A model generated the notes under the pieces. It was given only the letters and a program-made list of their open reading frames with translations, searched no databases and was not told the DNA's origin. A stretch of 38,400 nucleotides of DNA from an uncultured Eubacterium sp. (GTDB lineage: Bacteria; Bacillota; Clostridia; Oscillospirales; Acutalibacteraceae). The position numbers were made by a program, and so were the translations under genes. The stretch is taken from positions 1-38,400 of the forward strand of contig CAJTMQ010000002.1 in the NCBI GenBank assembly GCA_910577215.1, written 5' to 3'. This document shows, piece by piece, positions 8,177 to 15,423 of the stretch (position 1 is the stretch's first letter; each line of letters starts with the position of its first letter).

Positions 8177-9658
8177 TTAGTCAATCTTCTCACACTTTGA
8201 AAGTACTTTGTCAAAGCGGCGGATACATTCATCAATATCCTCTTCGGTGTAAGCACTTGAAGTGTAAAGACGTGAGCCAGCAAGTGTAACAAGACCTTCT
8301 GCCATATAAGCAGCACCCATATACTGCATTTCTGACTGACGGATGCTTGTTTGCTTAAGAGTTGACGGAATAGTCCATGGCTTCTTCCAGTCTACCTTGA
8401 AGTGCATTGTTGCAACTGTGTGAAGGTGACAAACAGAACCGATGTTATAGCAAACGAACGGAAGCTCATACTTCTTGATTGATTCGTTGATACCCTTAAC
8501 AAGACGATCAGCCATCTGACCTGCAACCTGACAAGCGTTTCTCTTTTCAATTTCACAGATAACTGTGTAGCCTGCACAGCAGGAAATAGGTGTAGCAGCC
8601 ATTGTTCCGCCGCACATAGCCTTATGAATCTTCTTGCCCTCAGCCTTATCAAGACCTGCACCGAGATATTTCATAACCTCTTTGTGACCGCCGATACCGC
8701 CTGCACCCGGATAGCCGCCTGCAATAATCTTACCGAAAATAGAAATATCAGGATCTATTCCGTAATATCCCTGAGCTCCTGAAAGACCGATACGGAAGCC
8801 GCTTACAACTTCATCGCATACAAGAAGAGCGCCATACTTACGGCAGAGTGCCTGAACACCCTTAGGGAAGTCTTTATCAACAGGGCGAGTTGCTGATTCA
8901 GGACCGATTGGCTCAATGAATACAGCAGCTGTACCGCCGCGGAATTTATTAAGGATAAGCTTCTTCTCAAGTGATTTAAGATCATTCGGGAAGAATTCCT
9001 GAGTGTGCTTGAATACAAACATAGGAACACCGTGTGACTGAAGGTTCAGAGTTCCCGGAACACGCATACCCCAAGCAAGCTGATCTGACCAGCCGTGGTA
9101 AGCACCGCCCATTTTGATGATGTTCTTATGACCTGTAGCAAGACGTGCAACACGAACTGCACACATACAAGCCTCTGTACCTGAACCGAGCATACGGAAC
9201 ATTTCAACAGAAGGAACGCATTCTGAAATTTTCTTTGCAAGCTTATATTCATAAGGATGGAAAAGACCTGTTGAAGGACCGCAGTCATCAAGAAGCTCCT
9301 TAACCTTTTCTTTTACAACATCATCGTTTGAACCGATAATTGTAGGACCGCCTGCCTGAAGGAAGTCAAAATATTCATTGCCGTCTACATCATAAAGCCT
9401 GTTGCCCTTTGCCTTTACCATAACGATTGGGAAAGGATAGTTGAAAGCAAGGTTATGCTGAACGCCGCCCGGAATAATGTTCTTTGCTTCTTCTATCTGC
9501 TCTTTTGATTTCTTACACTTCTTTGCGAAGTATTCTTCCTCATATTCCTTAAGAGCAGTTCTGTTGATAGAATAAATTGGTTTCTTGATGAGTTCATCAA
9601 GCTGTGCAGTAAGAATGGCTGCATCAGGATACTCTGAAATTGCAAATCTTGTATCCAT
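8177..9658 (-). CDS. Class III PLP-dependent aminotransferase (glutamate-1-semialdehyde-aminomutase-like)
   Basis: 493 residues from the ATG at 9658, which has AAGGAGG eight bases upstream; an in-frame ATG further upstream is not supported. The fold-type I features are visible: GSGTEACMCAVRVARLATG (158-176, cofactor phosphate and substrate loop), YHGW (187-190), Asp282 in VCDEVVSGFR and the PLP lysine Lys310 in FGKIIAGGYPG. It resembles HemL but is longer (a 60-residue N-terminal extension) and sits in a catabolic cluster with no haem genes, so I do not call it HemL. Beta-amino-acid transaminases belong to the same subgroup. It is divergent from a TetR regulator with a palindromic operator over its promoter. 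Confidence 0.85.
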   Translation of the reverse strand: MDTRFAISEYPDAAILTAQLDELIKKPIYSINRTALKEYEEEYFAKKCKKSKEQIEEAKNIIPGGVQHNLAFNYPFPIVMVKAKGNRLYDVDGNEYFDFLQAGGPTIIGSNDDVVKEKVKELLDDCGPSTGLFHPYEYKLAKKISECVPSVEMFRMLGSGTEACMCAVRVARLATGHKNIIKMGGAYHGWSDQLAWGMRVPGTLNLQSHGVPMFVFKHTQEFFPNDLKSLEKKLILNKFRGGTAAVFIEPIGPESATRPVDKDFPKGVQALCRKYGALLVCDEVVSGFRIGLSGAQGYYGIDPDISIFGKIIAGGYPGAGGIGGHKEVMKYLGAGLDKAEGKKIHKAMCGGTMAATPISCCAGYTVICEIEKRNACQVAGQMADRLVKGINESIKKYELPFVCYNIGSVCHLHTVATMHFKVDWKKPWTIPSTLKQTSIRQSEMQYMGAAYMAEGLVTLAGSRLYTSSAYTEEDIDECIRRFDKVLSKCEKID

Positions 9659-9696
9659 AAATTTTTCCTCCTTAAAATTTAAAGTGTTTACCACTC

Positions 9697-9728
9697 ATTA
9701 TATTTAGTGTGAGCCGTTACTCACTAAA
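9697..9728 (-). promoter_or_regulatory. Promoter -10 and TetR-type palindromic operator
   Basis: The minus-strand -10 box TATAAT is at 9702-9697. Directly upstream, where the -35 box and spacer should be, lies the inverted repeat TTTAGTGTGAG-CCGTTA-CTCACTAAA (9703-9728). No good -35 hexamer is visible. The layout suits repression by the divergently encoded TetR protein. Confidence 0.6.
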
Positions 9729-9930
9729 TTTACACTTTAAGTATATCACTTTTCAACGATTTGTCAAACCTCTATTTAATATTTTTTGTTTAAATTTGTT
9801 GCTAATTATTGCAGTATAATTAAATTTATGTTACTATGTTTGCAGTATGTTCAAACACAAAGAGAGGGATTTGTACTACTTGCACAAAAAGATTTTTTCT
9901 GATTTGTGCAAGGATACAAAATTTTAAAAA

Positions 9931-10599
9931 ATGATAAATCAACACTACAAGGAGGCCTTTGAAAGGATTCCGAATGAACGCAGAGAGCGCATTCTTGAGG
10001 TTGGAATAACGGAATTTTCCTCAAAGGGCTATGAAAATGCAAATATAAATACAATTGCCCGCAATGCAGGAATAAGCATCGGATTAATGTATAAATATTT
10101 TTCCACCAAGGAAGATTTATTTTTAACCTGCATTTCACGCGGCATGCATATTCTTGAGGAAGCGCTTGAGGAAATTATGATAAGCCATGATAAAATTCTG
10201 ATAAAGGCGGAAAAGCTTATCCGTGCTACCTGTGAGCTTTCAAAAAAGAATAAAAATTACATCAAATTATATAATGAAATAACGGCGGAGAAGGATGGCG
10301 AGCGTGCAGTTTCTCTGGCAAGAGAAATTGAGAGTCAAACAAGCAAAATATATATAACCTCTATTGCACAGGCTCTCGCGAGCGGAGATGTAAGGCAGGA
10401 TCTTGATCCAAGGCTCTTTGCTTTTTTTCTTGACAATCTGCTTACAACACTGCAGTTTTCATTCACCTGTGAATATTATAAGGAGCGCCTCAGAATTTAC
10501 ACCGGTGTTGATACGGACCGCCTTAACGATGACGAAATTGTAAATCAGCTTTTAAAATTTATAGAATCTGCATTTACTTTTGAAAAAGATAATAAGTGA
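9931..10599 (+). CDS. TetR/AcrR-family transcriptional regulator
   Basis: 222 residues. The N-terminal helix-turn-helix is typical: RERILEVGITEFSSKGYENANINTIARNAGISIGLMYKYFSTKEDLFLTC (about 18-68). A helical ligand-binding domain of unassigned type follows. It is divergent from the aminotransferase-aldolase pair and is followed by the FGGY kinase 19 bases after its stop, so it probably controls both transcripts, with an intermediate of the pathway as likely ligand. The palindrome at 9703-9728 is the candidate operator. The ribosome site before the ATG at 9931 is poor (AT-rich), consistent with low expression. Confidence 0.88.
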   Translation: MINQHYKEAFERIPNERRERILEVGITEFSSKGYENANINTIARNAGISIGLMYKYFSTKEDLFLTCISRGMHILEEALEEIMISHDKILIKAEKLIRATCELSKKNKNYIKLYNEITAEKDGERAVSLAREIESQTSKIYITSIAQALASGDVRQDLDPRLFAFFLDNLLTTLQFSFTCEYYKERLRIYTGVDTDRLNDDEIVNQLLKFIESAFTFEKDNK

Positions 10600-10618
10600 T
10601 TATAACGGAGGACAAAAA

Positions 10619-12241
10619 ATGAGCAAACACGTAATTACCTATGACATCGGCACAACAGGAATTAAAACCTGCCTTATTGAAATTGATCAGGAAATTAAAA
10701 TTCTTGCTTCTGCAACAGTCGGCTACAACCTTTATGTAGACGATGAAACAGGTATTAAAGGCGGTGCCGAGCAGGATACTGACGAATGGTGGGATGCAAT
10801 GTGCCGCACCACGAAAACCGTTTTTGATAAAACCCCTAATGTTACAAAGGAGCAGGTTGAGGGTATCAGCTTCTGTTCTGCAATGCAGGGTCTGGTTCTT
10901 GTTGACAAGGAAGGCAACTGTATCCGCCGTCCTATGACTTATATGGATCAGAGAGCAAGAGAGGAGCTCAAAAAAGGTATTGCACACGGCTTTAAGATTG
11001 CAGGTGCCGAGGTTACAAAGCTTCTTAAATATTTAAGATACACGGGTGCTGTAAGTTCTTCTGTTAAGGATCCAATCTGGAAATATAAATGGGTTGAGGC
11101 TCATGAGCCTGAAAACTTCAAAAAGATTTACAAGTGGCTTGATATTAAAGAATATCTCATCCTCCGTGCAAGCGGTGAATTTGTTATGACACAGGACAGT
11201 GCTTTCGCTACACTTCTTTATGATACACGAAAGGGTCACGAGGACTGGTGCAAGCCGATTTGCGATATGGTTGGAGTAAATATTGACCATATGCCCGAAA
11301 TTAAAAAGAGCACCGAAAAGGTTGGCGAGGTTACCGAAAAGGCTGCTCAGGAATTGGGGCTTGCTCCGGGAACAGCCGTTTACGGCGGCGGCGGCGATTC
11401 ATCCCTTATCGGTGTTGGTGCCGGTGCGGTTGAAATCGGTGATACGCATATCTATTCAGGAACTTCAGGCTGGGTTGGAACCGTTGTTCCCGAGCAGCTT
11501 GTTGATGCAGGTGCAATGATGGCCGCAATTGTCGGTGTTAACCCAAAAAGCTATAATTATTTCGGAGAGCTTGAAACATCAAATAAATGCGTTGGCTGGG
11601 TTAAAGACCACCTTGCTCTTGATGAAATAGGCGTATTCCTTAAAAAATACGGAAATGCTGCGGACAGTTTGGAACAGGTTGAATTCAATATGTACGATTA
11701 CCTTGAAGAGGTAATTGATTCTATTCCTGCAGGCTCAAACGGCGTTATCTTTACCCCGTGGCTTCACGGAAACCGCTGCCCGTTTGAAGACCCGAATTCA
11801 GCAGGCATGTTCTTCAATATCCGCCTTGAAACAGGCAAAACAGAGCTTATCCGTTCAGTTGTTGAGGGCATCTGCTTCCATATGAGATGGATGCTTGAAA
11901 GACAGGAGCAGAAAATCAGCAAATACCAGACAACAAAATCCGTTCGTTTCTGCGGCGGCGGTGCTCTGGGCGAAACCACCTGCCAGATTCTTGCAGATAT
12001 ACTTCAGAGAGATGTTGTTGTTGTTGAATCACCGCAGAATATCGGTGCAGTAGGTGCTGCTGCCTGCATAGCAGTCGGTATGGGTATCATTCCTAAAATG
12101 GAGGATGTAAAAAAACTTATTTCCATTAAAAAAACCTATCACCCAAATTTGGCTCATAAGGATGTTTATGACAAAAACTTCAAAGTGTTCCAGAACCTTT
12201 ATAAATCAAACAAGGAAAACTTTGCAATTCTTAATGGTTAA
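10619..12241 (+). CDS. FGGY-family carbohydrate kinase (xylulokinase-like)
   Basis: 540 residues. It has the two actin-like ATPase domains of FGGY kinases: the N-terminal phosphate loop YDIGTTGIKT, the substrate-site region SFCSAMQGLVLVD / RPMTYMDQRA, and in the second domain YGGGGDSSLIGVGAG, IYSGTSGW, and the FGGY-like signature near FCGGGALGETTCQILADIL. The family phosphorylates polyols and keto-sugars (xylulose, ribulose, fuculose, glycerol); the substrate of this one is unclear. The ATG at 10619 has a GGAGG site and starts just after the TetR gene, probably in one operon. A kinase next to a class II aldolase fits the usual kinase-aldolase order for keto-sugar breakdown. Confidence 0.87.
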   Translation: MSKHVITYDIGTTGIKTCLIEIDQEIKILASATVGYNLYVDDETGIKGGAEQDTDEWWDAMCRTTKTVFDKTPNVTKEQVEGISFCSAMQGLVLVDKEGNCIRRPMTYMDQRAREELKKGIAHGFKIAGAEVTKLLKYLRYTGAVSSSVKDPIWKYKWVEAHEPENFKKIYKWLDIKEYLILRASGEFVMTQDSAFATLLYDTRKGHEDWCKPICDMVGVNIDHMPEIKKSTEKVGEVTEKAAQELGLAPGTAVYGGGGDSSLIGVGAGAVEIGDTHIYSGTSGWVGTVVPEQLVDAGAMMAAIVGVNPKSYNYFGELETSNKCVGWVKDHLALDEIGVFLKKYGNAADSLEQVEFNMYDYLEEVIDSIPAGSNGVIFTPWLHGNRCPFEDPNSAGMFFNIRLETGKTELIRSVVEGICFHMRWMLERQEQKISKYQTTKSVRFCGGGALGETTCQILADILQRDVVVVESPQNIGAVGAAACIAVGMGIIPKMEDVKKLISIKKTYHPNLAHKDVYDKNFKVFQNLYKSNKENFAILNG

Positions 12242-12275
12242 TCGTATATTTTCCTTATAATCTCTTATAAAAATT

Positions 12276-12311
12276 AAAAGCAGTGTGAATTTTTTCACAC
12301 TGCTTTCCTTT
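12276..12311. terminator. Bidirectional terminator after the FGGY kinase
   Basis: The stem AAAGCAGTGTGAA / TTCACACTGCTTT with a four-base loop is followed by CCTTTT on the plus strand and has an A-run on the other side. It sits between the convergent kinase and the small minus-strand gene. Confidence 0.8.
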
Positions 12312-12571
12312 TATTTATCTATGTAATTGTACCCACGTTCAACAAGATACGGTGCGTCATATTCATCACATTTAAGATGATTGACATCTTCACTCATCTG
12401 CTTTATAAAGCCCTCGAACTTTTCCTTGGCAGAGTCACTGATGTTTGGATAACTGTTTATCATATAATACCAAATATCCGAAAACACATCCCATATAACA
12501 TATGCCCGAACATTATCAATTCTTTTTTCAACCTTAACTCTTTTTCTGACCTTTATTTTTTTACTATCCAT
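12311..12571 (-). CDS. Hypothetical small protein (86 aa) controlled by XRE regulator 2
   Basis: The start is the ATG at 12571, with AAAGGA eight bases upstream. The upstream in-frame extension runs through the promoter and is not real. The product begins with a very basic stretch (KKIKVRKRVKVEKR) followed by an aromatic, helical region (YVIWDVFSDIWYYMINSYP) and an acidic C-terminus; no known domain is recognised. The promoter is a perfect TTGACT-17-TATAAT overlapped by two inverted repeats, so the divergent XRE protein probably keeps it strongly repressed. A toxin, anti-repressor or small effector are possible, without direct evidence. Confidence 0.65.
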   Translation of the reverse strand: MDSKKIKVRKRVKVEKRIDNVRAYVIWDVFSDIWYYMINSYPNISDSAKEKFEGFIKQMSEDVNHLKCDEYDAPYLVERGYNYIDK

Positions 12572-12601
12572 AAATAAAATCCTTTCAGTTTTAATAAAAT
12601 A

Positions 12602-12648
12602 ATTATAGTAAAAATATTTACTAAAGTCAATAGTAAACATTTTTACTT
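12602..12648 (-). promoter_or_regulatory. Strong promoter with two XRE operators
   Basis: The minus-strand promoter is TTGACT (12630-12625), 17 bases, TATAAT (12607-12602). One perfect 18-bp inverted repeat TAGTA-N8-TACTA (12606-12623) fills the spacer. A second, TAGTA-N8-TACTT (12631-12648), abuts the -35 box. The plus-strand regulator has its own TATAAT at 12651-12656, next to the second site, so autoregulation is likely. Confidence 0.75.
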
Positions 12649-12671
12649 GATATAATATCTATGGTGAGTTT

Positions 12672-12878
12672 ATGAAATATATAAAAATCATACGAGATTT
12701 ACGGGAAGACCATGATATGACACAACGTGATGTAGCTGATTATCTTGGAACATCACAAACAATGTATGCAAGATATGAGCGTGGGGCAAATGAACTTCCC
12801 ATAAGGCACTTGCTTAAACTATGTGATTTATACAATACGTCTTCTGATTATATACTTGGAAAAACAGATAAAAAATAA
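12672..12878 (+). CDS. Small XRE-family transcriptional regulator (68 aa), paralogue of the one at 6618
   Basis: A one-domain Cro/C1 helix-turn-helix protein: IRDLREDHDMTQRDVADYLGTSQTMYARYERGANELPIRHLLKLCDLYN, then SSDYILGKT. Its -10 box (TATAAT at 12651-12656) lies only about 16 bases before the ATG, so the leader is very short; GGTGAG serves as ribosome site. It is divergent from the 86-residue hypothetical gene and very close in sequence and layout to the 6618 module. Expected role: repression of the neighbour and of itself. Confidence 0.85.
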   Translation: MKYIKIIRDLREDHDMTQRDVADYLGTSQTMYARYERGANELPIRHLLKLCDLYNTSSDYILGKTDKK

Positions 12879-12916
12879 CAGTTGCTTCAGGATTTCTGAA
12901 ACAACTGTTTTTATTT
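12877..12916 (+). terminator. Terminator of XRE regulator 2
   Basis: The 14-pair stem AACAGTTGCTTCAG / CTGAAACAACTGTT, with one GT pair and loop GATTT, is followed by TTTATTTTTAT. It overlaps the stop codon of the regulator. Confidence 0.85.
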
Positions 12917-12935
12917 TTATTGAATTATTCAGGAA

Positions 12936-13077
12936 AAATTCGATTAGGCAAGACGCCTCTCAAATTTAATGTAATTATCAAAAGAAATTTTCGTAAGACA
13001 AGGCACTAACGACGACGCGTATGTTCTATACGCAAGGAGTGCAGTAACGAAGTATTACGGAAATTAATTCGATAATT
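12936..13077. repeat. Composite palindromic element (MITE/REP-like)
   Basis: Two neighbouring inverted-repeat structures. The first is a small hairpin, AGGC-AAGAC-GCCT, inside AAATT...AATTT flanks (12936-12970). The second is a 105-bp near-palindrome at 12973-13077. Its arms AATTATC...TTTCGTAA and TTACGGAAAT...GATAATT match with few differences, and inside are GCACT/AGTGC and a perfect GCGTAT-GTTCT-ATACGC hairpin. The right end directly abuts the stop codon of the IolC-like kinase. It codes for nothing visible and its base composition is more GC-rich than its surroundings. Confidence 0.6.
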
Positions 13078-14094
13078 TTAGGCACGGGCTACCATTTCGC
13101 CGTATTTTTCCTTGCTTTCTTTTATGAATTGTTCAACCTGCATTGCGGACGGCATTGCATCCGAACAGCTGTGTGCGGAAATAAGAATTGAAGCAGAAGC
13201 ACTTCCGAATTCAAGGCAATCAATAATTTCCTTGCCCTGAAGCAAACTGTAAAGGAAGGATGAGCCGTAACCATCTCCGCCGCCGAAGCCCTTAAGCTTA
13301 ACTGCCGGGAACGGCTTGATTGTATAAAACTTACCGTCATTCGTGTAAGCTGTTGAGCCTTCCTTGCCGTGCTTGATAACACAGATGGATGCACCGAAGG
13401 ACTGCCAGTATTTTGCGGAATCGGGGTCTGATACCTTAACGCCGACAATACCCTCTGTTAAATCAAATTCCTCACGTGAGCCCATAATAACATCTGAATT
13501 CTGAGCAACAAGGCTGTAATAAACAGCAATTTCATCCATTGATTTCCAAGTGTATTCACGGTAATCAATATCAAAAATAATTCTTACATTATTCTTTTTA
13601 GCAAGCATCATTGCTTTAAGGCACGCCTCGCGGCTCGGGCTCTGAGCAAGTGCCGTTCCGCTGATAACGATAGCCTTAGCCGAGGATATATATTCCTCAT
13701 CAACATCATCGGGCTCAAGGCAGAAATCCGCAACATTATCACGGTACATTAAAATTGATGATTTTTCCTTTGAAAGAATTTCAGTGAAAGTAAGACCAAG
13801 CTTTTCGCCGTTTTTAGCACGAGTGATATGACTTGTGTCTATTCCCTCTTTTTCAAAATAATTTGTTACAAAATCACCGAACTGATCATCTGAAACACAG
13901 CCGATAAAACCAACCTTACAGCCAAGGCGGGCAAGACCTACAGCAATATTTGCAGGCGAGCCGCCGACATATTTGTTGAAATTTGATGATTCCGAAAGCG
14001 GCATATACATATCGGTTGGGTTAAAATCAATAGCAATTCTGCCTATCGGAATAAAATCAATTGGTTTTGAGCTGTCAAATTCTATATACTTCAT
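13078..14094 (-). CDS. iolC: PfkB-family kinase, IolC-like (5-dehydro-2-deoxygluconokinase)
   Basis: 338 residues. It resembles B. subtilis IolC as I recall that protein: IGRIAIDFNP near the N-terminus, KYVGGSPANIAVGLARLG (the PfkB glycine-rich motif), GLTFTEILSKEKSSILMYRDNVADFCLEP, VISGTALAQSPSREA, and DIDYREYTWKS. The C-terminal ATP motif is GFGGGDGYGSSF with the catalytic Asp (GAGD is usual). IolC phosphorylates 5-dehydro-2-deoxy-D-gluconate in myo-inositol breakdown. It overlaps the control region of nothing else and ends against a palindromic element. The gene upstream, one base before its start, is the class II aldolase that would cleave the product. No iolA, iolB, iolD, iolE or iolG is in the window, so the real substrate may differ. 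Confidence 0.8.
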   Translation of the reverse strand: MKYIEFDSSKPIDFIPIGRIAIDFNPTDMYMPLSESSNFNKYVGGSPANIAVGLARLGCKVGFIGCVSDDQFGDFVTNYFEKEGIDTSHITRAKNGEKLGLTFTEILSKEKSSILMYRDNVADFCLEPDDVDEEYISSAKAIVISGTALAQSPSREACLKAMMLAKKNNVRIIFDIDYREYTWKSMDEIAVYYSLVAQNSDVIMGSREEFDLTEGIVGVKVSDPDSAKYWQSFGASICVIKHGKEGSTAYTNDGKFYTIKPFPAVKLKGFGGGDGYGSSFLYSLLQGKEIIDCLEFGSASASILISAHSCSDAMPSAMQVEQFIKESKEKYGEMVARA

Positions 14095-14095
14095 A

Positions 14096-14947
14096 TCAGT
14101 AAACCTCCGCTTTATTATCTGAGCCGAAAATCAGGATGTGACGCTTTGCATTCTGATAAGCACCTTCAACCTCAGCATCCTGCAAATCGTAATATCCGTT
14201 AATGCTGTTTTCATTATAGCAATCGTGAACTGTTTTTTCAACCATATCAAAAGTTGCAGTTGCAATATTTATTTTTTTTATGCCTGTTTTTGAGCATTTT
14301 ACAAAATCATCAGGGCTTATACCTGTACCGCCGTGAAGAACAAGCGGCACATCAACTGACTTTTCACATTCCTCAAGAATATCAAAACGAAGCTTCGGAG
14401 TTGATTTATAATTGCCGTGCGCATTACCGATTGCAATTGCAAGTGCTTCAACACCTGTTTCCTCTGCAAAGCGAACAGCATCCTGCGGCTTTGTGCAATT
14501 AATTGCAATATCCTCGCTGCCGTCCTCCGAACCGCCAACACAGCCGATTTCAGCCTCAACCGAAGCATCATACTGCTCTGCAAGTGCAATAACCTTTTTT
14601 GTTTCGGCAATGTTTTCTTCAAGCGGAAGGTGGCTTCCGTCAAACATAACCGATGTAAATCCCAAATCAAGTGCCTGCGATATTTTTTCAATTGTTTTGC
14701 CGTGGTCAAAATGAACGGCAACAGGCGTTTGTGCCGCCTCTGCCGCAGCAACCATAAGCGGACCGATGATTTCAAGCGGAGACTGCTTCAGCCTCACCTC
14801 CGCAATCTGAAGAATAACGGGAGCCTTCAGTTCCTCAGCGGCTTTAAGCACACCAAGCACCATTTCCATATTTGCCACAGAAAAAGAGCCTACTGCATAA
14901 TTGCCGTTTTGTGCATCTGCAAGCAAATCACGCATATTAACAAGCAT
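14096..14947 (-). CDS. iolJ: Class II fructose-bisphosphate-type aldolase, IolJ-like
   Basis: 283 residues from the ATG at 14947, which has GAGGT eight bases upstream; a longer frame would run into the RNase P RNA. Class II (zinc) FBA features: HFDHGK with the zinc His and catalytic Asp region, VEAEIGCVGGSEDG, IGNAHGNYK (zinc His), and VLHGGTGI (zinc His), then NIATATFD for phosphate binding. The family includes FbaA, GatY/KbaY and IolJ. The next gene is an IolC-like kinase with a one-base gap, so cleavage of 6-phospho-5-dehydro-2-deoxygluconate to DHAP and malonate semialdehyde is the best guess. Tagatose- or fructose-bisphosphate cleavage cannot be excluded. Confidence 0.78.
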   Translation of the reverse strand: MLVNMRDLLADAQNGNYAVGSFSVANMEMVLGVLKAAEELKAPVILQIAEVRLKQSPLEIIGPLMVAAAEAAQTPVAVHFDHGKTIEKISQALDLGFTSVMFDGSHLPLEENIAETKKVIALAEQYDASVEAEIGCVGGSEDGSEDIAINCTKPQDAVRFAEETGVEALAIAIGNAHGNYKSTPKLRFDILEECEKSVDVPLVLHGGTGISPDDFVKCSKTGIKKINIATATFDMVEKTVHDCYNENSINGYYDLQDAEVEGAYQNAKRHILIFGSDNKAEVY

Positions 14948-14970
14948 AGCAAAATACCTCAATATAAAAA

Positions 14971-15297
14971 ATATGCGAGCTGATCTGTAAGCCGAGTTCT
15001 GTCTGGGGCAATTATCTATCTCGATACGCCATTGCTGACGTACTCCAGCCACATTTCGGGATTATGTGTCGAGCAAACAGCTTCCCTGTCTGTGTTGCAG
15101 CGGATAGGGTTTACATGGCAGCGGGTGTCTCCATCCGCTCGGTGAGCTCTTACCTCGCCTTTCCATCCTTACCGCATAAAGCGGCGGTTTATTTCTGTTG
15201 CACTTTCCCTAAGGCGGCCGTTAGCCGTTATCCTGCTCTGTGCTGCTCGGACTTTCCTCACATTAAAAAATGCGCAACTGCCCAATCAACTCGCGAC
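14971..15297 (-). ncRNA. rnpB: RNase P RNA (rnpB)
   Basis: On the minus strand the conserved GAGGAAAGTCCGAGC (near 15260) and the terminal ACAGAACTCGGCTTACAGATC are present. A perfect P1 helix joins the ends (GCGAGTTGAT at 15294-15285 with ATCAGCTCGC at 14984-14975). The length of about 325 nt is normal for the catalytic RNA that matures tRNA 5' ends. It lies 24 bases upstream of the IolJ-like start codon and in the same direction, with no clear terminator between. Confidence 0.93.
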
Positions 15298-15423
15298 TAT
15301 ATTTTAGTTTATAAAATCAACCGTGTCAATAATTTATTACGGTAAAGTTAAGATAAAATTAATTTTCAATTTTAACATTGAAAATACAAAAAATATATAG
15401 TAATATTTTAAGGAGGTGTTAGA

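Noticed and set aside
8177..9658. Calling the aminotransferase HemL (glutamate-1-semialdehyde aminomutase)
   Set aside because: It has an extra N-terminal 60 residues, and no haem genes are nearby; the neighbours are sugar-catabolism genes.
5906..12571. Toxin-antitoxin systems at the two XRE loci
   Set aside because: The neighbours are divergent rather than in one operon with the regulator, and none resembles a known toxin; kept only as an open possibility.
15064..15345. A 93-residue plus-strand protein over 15064-15345
   Set aside because: The region is the antisense of RNase P RNA.
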